A program made the translations under genes and the position numbers. From Bradyrhizobium sp. in8p8 (lineage in GTDB: Bacteria > Pseudomonadota > Alphaproteobacteria > Rhizobiales > Xanthobacteraceae), in the NCBI RefSeq assembly GCF_000426845.1, contig NZ_AUGD01000007.1, forward strand, positions 310,001 to 374,000: 64,000 nt of DNA, read 5' to 3'. This document shows, one piece after another, positions 1 through 9,268 of the stretch. The number at the start of each line of letters is the position of its first letter. The first letter of the stretch is position 1. The notes under the pieces are model-generated. The model saw nothing but the letters and a program-made list of their open reading frames with translations, was not told where the DNA came from and made no database searches.

Positions 1-267
1 GGCGAGACCGGCGGCCAGACCAGCCACACGTCCGCGGCCGCCGACCTCGTCGGCATCGCCAGAGCCTGCGGCATTGCGGACAGCCGGGCCGTCACGACCA
101 TGGCCGAGGTCGAGGCCTTCGCCAAAGCCGTCCACGACGTCTCCGCCGGGCCGCGCTTTGCCAATGTGAAGATCGACAGCGCCAACCTGGAGCGCATCCT
201 GCCCAGCCGTGACGGAACCTACATCGTCAACCGGATCCGCGGCGACCTGGGATTCCAGCCGATCTAG
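1..267 (+). CDS. C-terminal end of a thiamine-diphosphate-dependent enzyme (partial, 5' end outside window)
   Basis: Open from the left edge in frame 1 to a TAG at 265-267, 88 codons seen. The fragment opens with GETGGQTSHTSAADLVGIA and continues with an alternating Ala-rich helix and Val/Phe strand. This resembles the last part of the pyrophosphate-binding domain of sulfopyruvate or phosphonopyruvate decarboxylase-like enzymes, where a TGGQ motif is followed by D-L-x-x-I-A. The thiamine-binding GDG motif would lie upstream of the window, so the subfamily is an inference from a short segment. It reads towards tetR but is separated from it by 114 bases holding a strong operator, so they are probably not one operon. 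Confidence 0.5.
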   Translation, partial: GETGGQTSHTSAAADLVGIARACGIADSRAVTTMAEVEAFAKAVHDVSAGPRFANVKIDSANLERILPSRDGTYIVNRIRGDLGFQPI

Positions 268-345
268 GACCGGAGCGACTTGCGGGCCGCCTGACGAATT
301 TCCCCTGAGTTTGCAACGCATTCAGGTTGCGATGCAACATAGTGC

Positions 346-378
346 TTGACTTCTGCGTGGGTGAGTGCTTACTCACCC
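346..378 (+). promoter_or_regulatory. tetR promoter with palindromic TetR operator
   Basis: A perfect 8-bp inverted repeat, GGGTGAGT at 359-366 and ACTCACCC at 371-378 with spacer gctt, follows a -35-like TTGACT at 346-351. A -10 with a 17-bp spacer would fall at 369-374 (TTACTC), inside the operator. The GTGAGT-N4-ACTCAC form is typical of operators bound by TetR regulators of efflux genes, so autoregulation of the downstream tetR-RND unit is the natural reading. The predicted transcription start lies at or next to the ATG at 382. Confidence 0.75.
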
Positions 379-381
379 AGC

Positions 382-1083
382 ATGAGCTCATTGCGTATGA
401 CGAGCGACCTGAGGCGTCAATTGATCCTCGGTGCCGCAAAGCGCTGCTTTGCCCGACATGGTTATACCGGCACCACGACGAAGAGCGTGGCGGCCGCCGC
501 TGCCATTTCCGAGGCGCTGCTGTTCAAGCATTTCCCCTCGAAGGCGGCGCTCTACGCCGAAATCCTGAGCGACGAGTGCGAGGCGGACCCGGCCTTCATG
601 GAGCTGCTCGAACGGGAGCCCTCGACGGCCACTCTGGTCGAACTGATCCGCGGCATGGTCGAACACTTCCTCCAGATCGCGGATGGTCCCGATCAGGAAG
701 AGGCGCAGCGTCTGCGGCTGATGGCCACGAGTCATTTGGAAGATGGCGAATTCGCCCGTCTGCTATATGCCAAGATCGAGACGCTGATCGGGGCTGTCTT
801 CGTCGCCTCGCTCGAACGCGCGATTGCGAGCGGCGATGCGCGGCCATGCGACGGCGATCCGCTCAACCTGTTCTGGTTCGCGCATCATTCGGTGATGACT
901 GCGGCGCTGACCAGGCTGCCGGCCAAGCCATGTCTCGCTTACGGCAAGGCCAACGATCTGGAGCGGCAGCTCTGTGAGTTTCTCCTGAGGGGTATCGGAC
1001 TTAACGACGCCGCAATTGCTTCGCATCTGGGCCGCGATCAGGCCTCAGATGCCGGCGAGGCGGCGATTGCAGAAAGTGCATGA
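382..1083 (+). CDS. TetR/AcrR family transcriptional regulator
   Basis: 233 residues. The N-terminal helix-turn-helix is clear: LILGAAKRCFARHGYTGTTT, then VAAAAAISEALLFKHFPSK, at about residues 10-55. The variable ligand-binding domain follows. It probably represses itself and the downstream pump through the palindrome at 359-378. I chose ATG 382 because an upstream in-frame start at 346 would put the operator inside the coding region. No Shine-Dalgarno precedes 382, and the transcript may be leaderless. The stop TGA (1081-1083) is one base from the adaptor gene start, so regulator and pump are probably co-transcribed, which is less common than the divergent AcrR arrangement. The inducing compound cannot be told from sequence. 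Confidence 0.9.
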   Translation: MSSLRMTSDLRRQLILGAAKRCFARHGYTGTTTKSVAAAAAISEALLFKHFPSKAALYAEILSDECEADPAFMELLEREPSTATLVELIRGMVEHFLQIADGPDQEEAQRLRLMATSHLEDGEFARLLYAKIETLIGAVFVASLERAIASGDARPCDGDPLNLFWFAHHSVMTAALTRLPAKPCLAYGKANDLERQLCEFLLRGIGLNDAAIASHLGRDQASDAGEAAIAESA

Positions 1084-1084
1084 C

Positions 1085-2278
1085 ATGAACGTCGTAGCCG
1101 AACACAAGATTTCGGGCGAACCGATCGATAGCAAGGCTCCCAAGCGTCCGGTCCGGCCGGTGCTGTGGTTCATCATCGTCGGCACGCTGCTGGCCGCGCT
1201 CGTCGGCGGCCTCGTCTGGTTCAATTATTTCCGCGGCCAGATGATCAAGCAGTTCTTCGCCAGCAACAAGCCGCCGCCGACCGCCGTCAGCGCCGCGGAG
1301 GCGAAGTCCGAGGTGGTGCCGAACCTGCTCACCGCGGTGGGCAGCCTCGTCGCCGTGCATCAGGTCGACGTCAGCGCCGACGTCAACGGCCGCGTCACCG
1401 AGATCAAGTTCCAACCTGGTACGCGTGTGGAAGCCGGCACGCCGCTGGTGCAGCTGTTCGACGCGCCGGAGCAGGGCGACCTCGCCAATTACAAGGCACA
1501 GGCGACCGTCGCGCAGCTGTCGCTCGATCGCGCCAAGCAGCTGGCGGCACGCCAGTTCGGTCCCCAGGCAACCGTCGATACCGCCCAGGCTGCCTACGAC
1601 CAGGCGCTGGCCGGCATTGCCAAGACCGAGGCGTTGATCTCGCAGAAGCTGGTGCGCGCCCCGTTCTCTGGCGATCTCGGCGTGCGCAAGGTCGAGGTCG
1701 GCCAATATCTCACCGCCGGCACCGCTATCGTGTCGCTGACCGATCTGTCGCAGCTGTGGGCCAACTTCACCGTGACGGAAAAGGATTCCGGCAGCCTCAA
1801 AGTCGGACAGGCCGTCAGGCTCAAGGTCGACGCCTATCCGGGCCGAACCTTCGAAGGCAAGATCACCACGATCGAGCCGCAAATCTCCACCGACACCCGC
1901 AACATCCGCGTGCAGGCGACCATCGCCAATCCGGAGAAGATCCTGAAGCCCGGCATGTTTGTCACCACGACAGTGGTGCTGCCGGAGAAGCCCGCCGTGA
2001 TCACTGTGCCTGAAACGGCGGTCGATTACACGCTCTACGGCGACTCCGTGTTCGTGATCACCGAGAAGAAGGAAGACGACGGCAAGACCAGCCTTTCGGC
2101 GGTGCGCACCTTCGTGCAGACCGGCAGCCGGGTCGAGGGCCGCGTCGAAATCGTCAAGGGCCTGAAGGCGGGCGACAAGGTCGTCGCTGTGGGCCAGCTC
2201 AAGCTGCAATCGGGTGCGCCGGTGTCGATCTCCACCGACCCGGCCCCGCCGATCCCGGCGCAGCCGCCGCGCTACTGA
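1085..2278 (+). CDS. RND efflux periplasmic adaptor (membrane fusion protein)
   Basis: 397 residues, HlyD/AcrA type. It has one N-terminal membrane anchor (about 26-48, VLWFIIVGTLLAALVGGLVW) and no lipobox, so it is anchored by a helix rather than lipid. A split lipoyl domain follows (VDVSADVNGRVTEIKFQPGT... RAPFSGDLGVRKVEVGQYL), flanking a short alpha-hairpin, and then beta-barrel and membrane-proximal domains. It would link the inner-membrane pump at 2349-5444 to an outer-membrane channel encoded elsewhere. The gene starts one base after the tetR stop. A strong hairpin (2292-2314) lies between it and the pump gene. Confidence 0.93.
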   Translation: MNVVAEHKISGEPIDSKAPKRPVRPVLWFIIVGTLLAALVGGLVWFNYFRGQMIKQFFASNKPPPTAVSAAEAKSEVVPNLLTAVGSLVAVHQVDVSADVNGRVTEIKFQPGTRVEAGTPLVQLFDAPEQGDLANYKAQATVAQLSLDRAKQLAARQFGPQATVDTAQAAYDQALAGIAKTEALISQKLVRAPFSGDLGVRKVEVGQYLTAGTAIVSLTDLSQLWANFTVTEKDSGSLKVGQAVRLKVDAYPGRTFEGKITTIEPQISTDTRNIRVQATIANPEKILKPGMFVTTTVVLPEKPAVITVPETAVDYTLYGDSVFVITEKKEDDGKTSLSAVRTFVQTGSRVEGRVEIVKGLKAGDKVVAVGQLKLQSGAPVSISTDPAPPIPAQPPRY

Positions 2279-2291
2279 CAAATACACTCAG

Positions 2292-2317
2292 GTGATCCGG
2301 CTCCGCCGGATCACTTT
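2292..2317 (+). other. intercistronic hairpin between adaptor and pump genes
   Basis: GTGATCCGGC (2292-2301), loop tcc, GCCGGATCAC (2305-2314): a perfect 10-bp stem followed by TTTATCTT. It could act as a weak terminator or as a processing/stabilising element that sets the ratio of adaptor to pump. The U-tract is poor, so read-through into the pump gene is expected. Confidence 0.6.
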
Positions 2318-2348
2318 ATCTTGAGCCTAAGAAATCGAGATCGCCGCG

Positions 2349-5300
2349 ATGGCCTTTACCGATATTTTCATCAAGCGCCCGGTTCTGTCGGTCGTCGTCA
2401 GCCTGCTGATCCTGCTGATCGGCTTGCGTGCGGCGATGGTGCTGCCGATCCGGCAATATCCGAAGCTGTCGAATACGGTCATCAACATCACGACCGTCTA
2501 TCCCGGCGCGTCTGCCGACCTGATCCAGGGCTTCATCACCACGCCGATCGAGCAGGCCGTCGCCTCCGCCGAGGGCGTCGACTACATCACTTCCTCTTCG
2601 GTGCTCGGCACCTCGACCATTCAGGTCTACATCAAGCTGAACTTCGATCCGAACCAGGCGCTCACCGAGGTGCTGGCCAAGACGAACTCGGTGAAATACC
2701 TGATCCCGAAGGAATCCAACGACCCGATCGTCACCAAGACCACGGGCCAGACTACGGCCGTTATGTATCTCGGCTTCTCGTCCGAAGAACTGTCGGGCTC
2801 GGCGATCTCCGATTATCTGACGCGCGTGGTCCAGCCGGTGCTATCGACCGTCGACGGCGTGGCTTCGGCCGACATCTTGGGCGGCCAGACCTTCGCGATG
2901 CGGCTGTGGCTTGACCCCGTGAAGATGGCCGGCCGCAATGTCTCGCCGACCGATGTTGCGGCGGCGATCCAGGCCAACAACTTCCAGTCCGCGGCAGGCC
3001 AGACCAAGGGCTATCTGATCGTTTCGAACGTCTCGACCAATACCGGCCTGACCAATGTCGATCAGTTCAAGAAGATGATCGTCAAGGCCAAGGACGGCGG
3101 CTTCGTGCGGATGGAGGATATCGCCACCGTCGAACTTGCCGCTCAAAGCACGGATGCCAGCGTCGCCTTCAACGGCGAGCACGCGATCTTCATCGGCGTG
3201 CAGGCAACGCCGCAGGGCAACCCGCTGACGCTGGTGAAGGGCGTGCGCGCGCTGTTCCCCGAGCTCGAGCGGAACTTGCCGCCGTCGATGAAGATGAAAG
3301 TCGCCTACGACTCGACCAAGTTCATCCAGTCCTCGATCGACGAGGTGGAGAAGACGCTGGGCGAAGCCGTGATCATCGTGATCGTGGTCATCTTCCTGTT
3401 CCTGGCCTCGCTACGCTCGGTCATCATCCCCGTCGTCACCATTCCGCTGTCGATGATCGGCGTCTGCACCCTGATGCTGGCGCTGGGCTTCAGCTTCAAC
3501 CTCTTGACTCTGCTTGCGATGGTGCTGGCGATCGGCCTCGTCGTCGACGACGCCATCGTCGTGGTGGAGAACATCCATCGCCACCTTGAGGAGGGCAAGA
3601 CACCGGTCCAGGCCTCGCTGCAAGGTGCGCGCGAGATCGTGGGTCCTGTCATCTCCATGACGATCACGCTCGCGGCGGTCTACGCGCCGATCGGCTTCCT
3701 CGGCGGCCTCACCGGCTCGCTGTTCCGCGAATTCGCCTTCACGCTCGCGGGCTCGGTGATCGTGTCGGGCGTAATCGCGCTGACGCTCTCGCCGATGATG
3801 TGCTCGGTGTTGCTGAAGAACACCGAGGAGGGCCGCTTCGCCAAGCTCGTGAACCGGGTGTTCGGTGCGATGACGCGCTGGTATGGGCGCAAGCTCGATC
3901 GTTCGCTTGACTACAAGGCGATTACCGGCCTCTTCGCGGTCACGATCCTCGGTCTCGTCGGCTTCCTCTATATGCACACTTCGAAGGAGCTTGCGCCAGA
4001 GGAAGACCAGGGCATCGTGTTCGCCGTCACAAAGGCTCCGAAATACGCCAACATCGATTATCTCGATTTCTACGGCGAGAAGCTCGACAAGGAATTCGCG
4101 AAATTCCCCGAGACCGATCTGCGCTTCGTGCTGAATGGCATCAACGGTCCGCAGGGCGGCATCGCCGGCATGCTGCTCAAGCCATGGGACGAGCGCAAGC
4201 GCTCGGCGATCCAGCTGAAGCCGCTGGTGCAGGCCGAACTCTCCAAAATCGAGGGGGTGCAAGCCTTTGCGTTCAACCTGCCGCCGCTGCCGGGCGGCCC
4301 GGGCGGCTTGCCGATCCAGATGGTGATCAACTCCACCGCCGGGTTCCAGACGGTCTATGAGCAGATGGAGAAGCTGAAGGAGGCCGCGCGCAACAGCGGC
4401 ATGTTCATCGTTTCCGACAGCGATCTCGCCTACAACCAGCCGAACGTGAAGGTGACGATCGACCGCACCAAGGCGCAGGATCTCGGCGTCAACATGCAGA
4501 ACCTCGGCGCTACGCTGGCGGTGCTGCTCGGCGGCAACTACATCAACCGCTTCAATCTCGAGGGTCGTTCGTACCAGGTGATCCCGCAGGTGCCGCGTGC
4601 CAAGCGGCTGTCCCCGGAATCGCTCGGCGGCTATTATGTGACGACCAATACCGGGCAGCAGCTTCCGCTGTCGACGTTGGTGTCGATTGAGACCAAGACC
4701 GACCCGAATTCGTTGACTCACTTCAACCAGCTCAATTCGGCGACGTTCTCGGCAGTGCCGATGCCGGGCGTGACCGTCGGTGCTGCGGTGGACTTCCTCG
4801 AAGGTGAGGCCAAGAAGTTGCCGCAGGGCTTCAGCCACGACTATCTGGCCGATTCCCGGCAATATGTGCAGGAAGGCAATCAGCTCGCGATCACCTTCGG
4901 CTTCGCGCTGATCATCATCTTCCTGGTGCTGGCGGCGCAGTTCGAGAGCCTGCGCGACCCGTTGGTCATCATGATCTCGGTGCCGATGGCTATCGTCGGC
5001 GCGCTGATCCCGCTGTTCTTCGGCGCGGCGACGATGAACATCTACACCCAGGTCGGTCTGCTCACCCTGGTCGGCCTGATCACCAAGCACGGCATCCTGA
5101 TGGTGGAGTTCGCCAACGAGCTCCAGATCAACGAGCGGCTCGACCGCCGCTCGGCGATCGAGATGTCGGCTCGCATCCGGCTGCGGCCGATCCTGATGAC
5201 CACGGCCGCGATGGTGACCGGCCTGATTCCGCTCCTGACCGCGACCGGGGCGGGTGCGGCCAGCCGCTTCTCGATCGGTCTGGTCGTCGTGGCCGGCATG

Positions 5301-5444
5301 TCGATCGGTACGCTGTTCACGCTGTTCGTGTTGCCGGCGGTCTATGTGGTGCTGGCGACCGATCATCGCGCGGCGGCCGATTCGGAGCGGAACAAGCAGA
5401 TCAACGACCTCGACCTCGGATCAAAAGCGCTGCGGCCGACCTGA
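2349..5444 (+). CDS. RND efflux pump inner-membrane transporter (HAE1 family)
   Basis: 1031 residues, the normal size for AcrB/MexB-type proton/drug antiporters. It begins with the family signature MAFTDIFIKRPVLSVVVSLL (first membrane helix about 10-28). The paired proton-relay aspartates lie in transmembrane helix 4 (GLVVDDAIVVVEN, D400-D401), and the matching lysine is in helix 10 (LVGLITKHGILMVEFANE, K913). Two large periplasmic loops separate the two halves of the repeat. The substrate is unknown, and multidrug export is a family inference. It ends with a strong terminator at 5469-5499. No TolC-like gene is adjacent, so the channel must be shared. Confidence 0.95.
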   Translation: MAFTDIFIKRPVLSVVVSLLILLIGLRAAMVLPIRQYPKLSNTVINITTVYPGASADLIQGFITTPIEQAVASAEGVDYITSSSVLGTSTIQVYIKLNFDPNQALTEVLAKTNSVKYLIPKESNDPIVTKTTGQTTAVMYLGFSSEELSGSAISDYLTRVVQPVLSTVDGVASADILGGQTFAMRLWLDPVKMAGRNVSPTDVAAAIQANNFQSAAGQTKGYLIVSNVSTNTGLTNVDQFKKMIVKAKDGGFVRMEDIATVELAAQSTDASVAFNGEHAIFIGVQATPQGNPLTLVKGVRALFPELERNLPPSMKMKVAYDSTKFIQSSIDEVEKTLGEAVIIVIVVIFLFLASLRSVIIPVVTIPLSMIGVCTLMLALGFSFNLLTLLAMVLAIGLVVDDAIVVVENIHRHLEEGKTPVQASLQGAREIVGPVISMTITLAAVYAPIGFLGGLTGSLFREFAFTLAGSVIVSGVIALTLSPMMCSVLLKNTEEGRFAKLVNRVFGAMTRWYGRKLDRSLDYKAITGLFAVTILGLVGFLYMHTSKELAPEEDQGIVFAVTKAPKYANIDYLDFYGEKLDKEFAKFPETDLRFVLNGINGPQGGIAGMLLKPWDERKRSAIQLKPLVQAELSKIEGVQAFAFNLPPLPGGPGGLPIQMVINSTAGFQTVYEQMEKLKEAARNSGMFIVSDSDLAYNQPNVKVTIDRTKAQDLGVNMQNLGATLAVLLGGNYINRFNLEGRSYQVIPQVPRAKRLSPESLGGYYVTTNTGQQLPLSTLVSIETKTDPNSLTHFNQLNSATFSAVPMPGVTVGAAVDFLEGEAKKLPQGFSHDYLADSRQYVQEGNQLAITFGFALIIIFLVLAAQFESLRDPLVIMISVPMAIVGALIPLFFGAATMNIYTQVGLLTLVGLITKHGILMVEFANELQINERLDRRSAIEMSARIRLRPILMTTAAMVTGLIPLLTATGAGAASRFSIGLVVVAGMSIGTLFTLFVLPAVYVVLATDHRAAADSERNKQINDLDLGSKALRPT

Positions 5445-5468
5445 ACCGCAGACAAGGCTGGTGCCAAG

Positions 5469-5499
5469 GGCGGCAGCGGTCATCCGCTGCCGCCTTTTT
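5469..5499 (+). terminator. Rho-independent terminator of the tetR-RND operon
   Basis: Perfect 11-bp stem GGCGGCAGCGG (5469-5479), loop tcat, CCGCTGCCGCC (5484-5494), followed by TTTTT. It closes the efflux operon 24 bases after the pump stop codon. Confidence 0.9.
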
Positions 5500-5571
5500 C
5501 GTTGAGCTTGTTGCAAGCCCTGTGCGCGCCCGCGAGAGACAAGAATCGGTCTTCTTGCTAGGTTTCGCGGG

Positions 5572-7626
5572 ATGAGCCTTTCCCTCCACCCCGACTCACC
5601 TCAAGCTGGAACGCTAGCCAGTGCGGCACCAAGCCAGGCAGGGCAGGGCGAAACGGGCCGCGGCATCAGGATCCGGCTGTTCACCAAGTATGTCGCCCTG
5701 TTCGTGGCCGTCGTGGCCATCGCGCTGCTGGTCAACGGCCTGTTCGAGGTCTTCTTCTACTACCGCGAGCACAAGGCTGCGCTGATCCGGGTTCAGCACG
5801 AGCAGGCCGAGTCGGCCGCGGCCAAGATCGGTCATTTCGTCAAGGAGATCGAAAGCCAGCTCGGCTGGACCACCCAGCTGCCCTGGTCCGGAGGCTCGAT
5901 CGAACAGCGCCGATTCGATGCGCTACGCCTCCTGCGCCAAGTGCCCGCGATTACCGAGCTTGCCCAGGTGGATTCGACCGGCAAGGAGCGGTTGCGGGTC
6001 TCGCGGCTGGCGATGGATGCGCTCGACAGCGGGATCGACCTGTCGAGCGATCCGAAGTTCACTGAGGCGGTCGTGCACAAGGTCTATTACGGCCCCGTTT
6101 ATTTTCGCCGGGAATCCGAGCCCTACATGACGCTGGCGCTGGCTGGGGCGCGCAAGGATGCCGGCGTCAGCATCGCGGAGGTGAATCTCAAGCTGATCTG
6201 GGACGTGGTCTCCCAAATCAAGGTCGGCGCGCGCGGGCACGCCTATGTGGTCGGCCCGGAGGGGCGTCTGATCGCGCATCCCGACATCAGCCTCGTGCTG
6301 CGCAATAGCGACATGTCCGGCCTCCCGCAGGTGCGTTCGGCGCTGGCTGCCGGCGGCAGGATGCCGGATGAACTGGAGGAGGGGCGCAACATTCAGGGCC
6401 AGAAGGTCTTGACCGCCTCCGCCCCCATCCAGCCTCTGCATTGGACCATGTTCGTCGAGCTGCCGGTCGAGGAGGCCTATGCCTCTCTTTATGCCTCTCT
6501 GCAGCGGCTCGCGATCGTGTTGCTTGCGGCGTCGATCTTCGCGGTGCTTGCGGGGATCTTCCTGGCGCGCCGCTTGGTCGGTCCTATCCAGGCGTTGCGC
6601 AGCGGCGCCGAAAGGATCGGCGGCGGCGACTTCTCGCAGCGCATCTCGATCCGGACCGGAGACGAGCTCGAAGGTCTCGCCGACCAGTTCAACGACATGG
6701 GGGCGCGCTTGCAGGAATCCTATGCCGATCTCGAGAACAAGGTCGAGCAGCGCACCGCGGAACTGCGTCGATCCCTCGACGATTTGCGCACTGCGCAGAA
6801 CCGCCTGATCCAGTCCGAAAAGCTCGCGTCCCTGGGCCAGCTCACCGCCGGCATTGCGCACGAGATCAAGAACCCGCTCAACTTCGTCAACAATTTCTCC
6901 GCAATTTCGACGGAGCTGATCGATGAGCTCAATGAGACCCTGCGATCCGCCCCGCTCGACGGCAAGGCGAAAGAGGAAGTCGAGGAGCTGACCGGCATGC
7001 TCAAGGGCAATCTCGAGAAGGTGGTGCAGCACGGCAAGCGCGCCGACTCCATCGTCCGGAACATGCTGCTGCATTCGCGCGAAGGCTCTGGTGAACATCG
7101 CGCCGCCGACATCAATGCCATCGTGGAGGAAAGCATCAATCTCGCCTATCACGGAGCGCGCGCAGAGAAACCGGATTTCAACGTCACGATCCAGCGGGCG
7201 TTCGATCCCGCTGCCGGCATGATCGACGTCTATCCGCAGGAGATCACGCGCGTTCTCCTCAATCTGATCGCGAACGGCTTCTATGCCACCGCCAAGCGCA
7301 AGGAGAGCGCCGGTGACGGTTTCGAGCCCACCCTGAGCGCGACGACGAAGAATTGCGGCAACGCCGTCGAGATCCGGATCCGTGACAACGGCACCGGGAT
7401 TCCGCCCGAAGTCAAGGAGAAGATGTTCAACCCCTTCTTCACCACCAAGCCGGCCGGCGAGGGGACGGGGCTCGGTTTGTCCATGAGCCACGATATCATC
7501 GTGAAGCAGCACGGGGGTACGATCGACGTGAACACCGAGCCTGGTGTATTCACCGAGTTCATCATTACGCTGCCGCGAGCCATCGCAACCGGCCCCACGA
7601 CTGGCACACCTGGAGGCAAGTCTTGA
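5572..7626 (+). CDS. membrane sensor histidine kinase (dCache-like sensor, HAMP, HisKA, HATPase)
   Basis: 684 residues. Membrane helix 1 lies at about 38-64, followed by a periplasmic region of roughly 245 residues with the cache-like GHAYVVGPEGRLIAHPD segment. Membrane helix 2 is at about 312-333, then HAMP (LVGPIQALRSGAERIGGGD) and a coiled linker. The H-box LTAGIAHEIKNPLNFVNNFS has phospho-acceptor H430. The ATPase domain has DNGTGIP and GEGTGLGLSMSH. It is a family of small-molecule-sensing kinases whose ligand cannot be inferred. It overlaps the receiver gene by four bases (TTG start inside its TGA region), giving a tight operon with two receiver proteins. Confidence 0.92.
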   Translation: MSLSLHPDSPQAGTLASAAPSQAGQGETGRGIRIRLFTKYVALFVAVVAIALLVNGLFEVFFYYREHKAALIRVQHEQAESAAAKIGHFVKEIESQLGWTTQLPWSGGSIEQRRFDALRLLRQVPAITELAQVDSTGKERLRVSRLAMDALDSGIDLSSDPKFTEAVVHKVYYGPVYFRRESEPYMTLALAGARKDAGVSIAEVNLKLIWDVVSQIKVGARGHAYVVGPEGRLIAHPDISLVLRNSDMSGLPQVRSALAAGGRMPDELEEGRNIQGQKVLTASAPIQPLHWTMFVELPVEEAYASLYASLQRLAIVLLAASIFAVLAGIFLARRLVGPIQALRSGAERIGGGDFSQRISIRTGDELEGLADQFNDMGARLQESYADLENKVEQRTAELRRSLDDLRTAQNRLIQSEKLASLGQLTAGIAHEIKNPLNFVNNFSAISTELIDELNETLRSAPLDGKAKEEVEELTGMLKGNLEKVVQHGKRADSIVRNMLLHSREGSGEHRAADINAIVEESINLAYHGARAEKPDFNVTIQRAFDPAAGMIDVYPQEITRVLLNLIANGFYATAKRKESAGDGFEPTLSATTKNCGNAVEIRIRDNGTGIPPEVKEKMFNPFFTTKPAGEGTGLGLSMSHDIIVKQHGGTIDVNTEPGVFTEFIITLPRAIATGPTTGTPGGKS

Positions 7627-8012
7627 ACGTATACATCCTGGTCGTCGACGACGAGCCGGACGTCGAGGCGCTGTTTCGGCAGCAGTTCAGGCGCGACCTG
7701 CGCGCCGGCCGGTTCCAGATGGAGTTCGCGCTCTCTGCGCCCGAGGCGCTCAAGCGTGCCGCCGAGGTCCGCGATCCCTCGCTGATCCTAATCCTGTCCG
7801 ACATCAACATGCCCGGCATGAGCGGGCTAGACATGCTGCCCAAGGTCCGCGCTGCGCATCCGGACGTCCCCGTCATCATGATCACGGCCTATGGCGATGC
7901 CGAAACGCGCCGCAAGGCGATCGAACGCGGCGCCGTCGGGCTTCTCACCAAGCCGATCGACTTCGCGCTGCTGCGGCAGGAGATCGACACGAGGCTCGAG
8001 CAAGCCGCATGA
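7623..8012 (+). CDS. single-domain response regulator (CheY-like)
   Basis: 129 residues, a receiver domain only. The acidic pair is D9-D10 (VVDDEPD), the phospho-acceptor D60 (LSDINMPGMSG), the switch threonine lies in MITAYGD and the conserved lysine is K110 (LLTKPID). It has no output domain, so it acts by protein contact or as a phosphate shuttle between the kinase and another partner. The start is TTG at 7623, overlapping the kinase stop; it is the only start that keeps the complete first strand. The gene also overlaps the next one (ATGA at 8009-8012), implying translational coupling of kinase, shuttle and cyclase. Confidence 0.88.
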   Translation: MNVYILVVDDEPDVEALFRQQFRRDLRAGRFQMEFALSAPEALKRAAEVRDPSLILILSDINMPGMSGLDMLPKVRAAHPDVPVIMITAYGDAETRRKAIERGAVGLLTKPIDFALLRQEIDTRLEQAA

Positions 8013-9259
8013 CTGCGACCATCCTCTTCGTCGACGACGAGCCCGACCTCGAGGCGCTGGTCCTGCAGAAATTCCGCAAGCAGGTCCGCGACGGGCAGCT
8101 CGCTCTCATCTTCGCGCGCGACGGCCTGGAGGCGCTGGAGTCGCTCGAGCGGAACCCGCATGTCGACATGGTGGTTTCCGACATCAACATGCCGCGGATG
8201 GACGGGTTGTCGCTGCTGGCGAAGCTCCAGGAGGCCGAGGACAAGAAGTCGACCATCATCGTCTCGGCCTATGGTGACATGAGCAATATCCGCATCGCCA
8301 TGAACCGGGGAGCGTTCGACTTCCTGACCAAGCCGATCGACTTCGCCGATCTGGAGACAACGATCGAGAAGACCATTCGGCATGTTGAAATGCTGCGCGA
8401 AGTCCGGCGGCGTCAGATGGAAGCCGAGCGTGCCCATGCTGCGCTGTCGCGTCATTTCTCGCCACAGCTCGCCAAACGGCTGGCGGCAAGCGGCGAAGGC
8501 GAAGGGGTTGAAGTACAGTGGCGCGACATCGCGACCATCTTCACCGATATCACCGGCTTCACCTCGCTGGTTGAAAGTGCGCCGCCCGAGACGCTGGGCG
8601 AACTGCTCAACGAATATGTCGGCGGGATGACCGAGATCGTCTTCACGCACGAAGGGACGGTCGCCAAAATCATCGGCGACGCGATCCAGGTTCTGTTCAA
8701 TGCGCCCGGAGATCAGCCGGACTATGCGACGCGTGCCGTTGCCTGCGCGCATGATCTTGATGCCTGGGCGCAGAGCTTTTGCGTGCGCCAGAAAGCCAGG
8801 GGTGTGAATTTTGGCACGACCCGTATCGGCATTCACGCCGGACCGGCGCTGGTCGGAAATTTCGGCGGAAACCGCTTTTTCGACTACACGGCCTACGGCG
8901 ACACCATCAACACGGCGGCGCGGCTGGAGGCCGCGAACAAGCATCTGGGAACGCGCATCTGCGTCAGTGCCAGCGTAGCGAACGGGGCAGCGAATTTCCA
9001 TGGTCGTCCGGTGGGCGACCTGATGCTGCGCGGACGCAGCGAGCCGCTGCGCGCATTCGAACCGCTCCGCCAGACCGAATTCGAAGCTCCGGCGACGGCG
9101 CAATATTCCGAAGCTTTCGGCAAGATGGAGGCTGGTGATGCCGCGGCCATGCCGGCCTTTGCCGCGCTGGTCGGCATGCATGCCGACGACCCTCTGGCCA
9201 GTTTTCACCTGAAGCGCCTGCTCAACGGCGCCAAGGGCATTCGCATGCAATTGGAATAG
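8009..9259 (+). CDS. receiver domain fused to class III adenylate/guanylate cyclase
   Basis: 416 residues. The receiver occupies about 1-125 (FVDDEPD; phospho-acceptor D58 in VSDINMPRMDG; LTKPIDF). A coiled linker follows at about 125-165, then a class III cyclase domain at about 170-350. Metal-binding aspartates are D180 (FTDITGFT) and D224 (IIGDAIQ), with transition-state residues in AYGDTINTAARLEAAN. The receiver has the same D-I-N-M-P core as the preceding gene, so the two probably arose by duplication. Phosphorylation by the operon's kinase would be expected to gate second-messenger synthesis. cAMP is likelier than cGMP but is not proven by sequence. Confidence 0.9.
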   Translation: MTATILFVDDEPDLEALVLQKFRKQVRDGQLALIFARDGLEALESLERNPHVDMVVSDINMPRMDGLSLLAKLQEAEDKKSTIIVSAYGDMSNIRIAMNRGAFDFLTKPIDFADLETTIEKTIRHVEMLREVRRRQMEAERAHAALSRHFSPQLAKRLAASGEGEGVEVQWRDIATIFTDITGFTSLVESAPPETLGELLNEYVGGMTEIVFTHEGTVAKIIGDAIQVLFNAPGDQPDYATRAVACAHDLDAWAQSFCVRQKARGVNFGTTRIGIHAGPALVGNFGGNRFFDYTAYGDTINTAARLEAANKHLGTRICVSASVANGAANFHGRPVGDLMLRGRSEPLRAFEPLRQTEFEAPATAQYSEAFGKMEAGDAAAMPAFAALVGMHADDPLASFHLKRLLNGAKGIRMQLE

Positions 9260-9268
9260 GAGCCCATC

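Noticed and set aside
327..977. Alternative 216-residue frame overlapping tetR
   Set aside because: Arg-rich and motif-free; the tetR frame has a clear helix-turn-helix and operator.
3411..5366. A 651-residue minus-strand open frame opposite the RND pump
   Set aside because: Composition is biased to Arg, Glu, His and Gln with no domain; the plus frame has the RND signatures.
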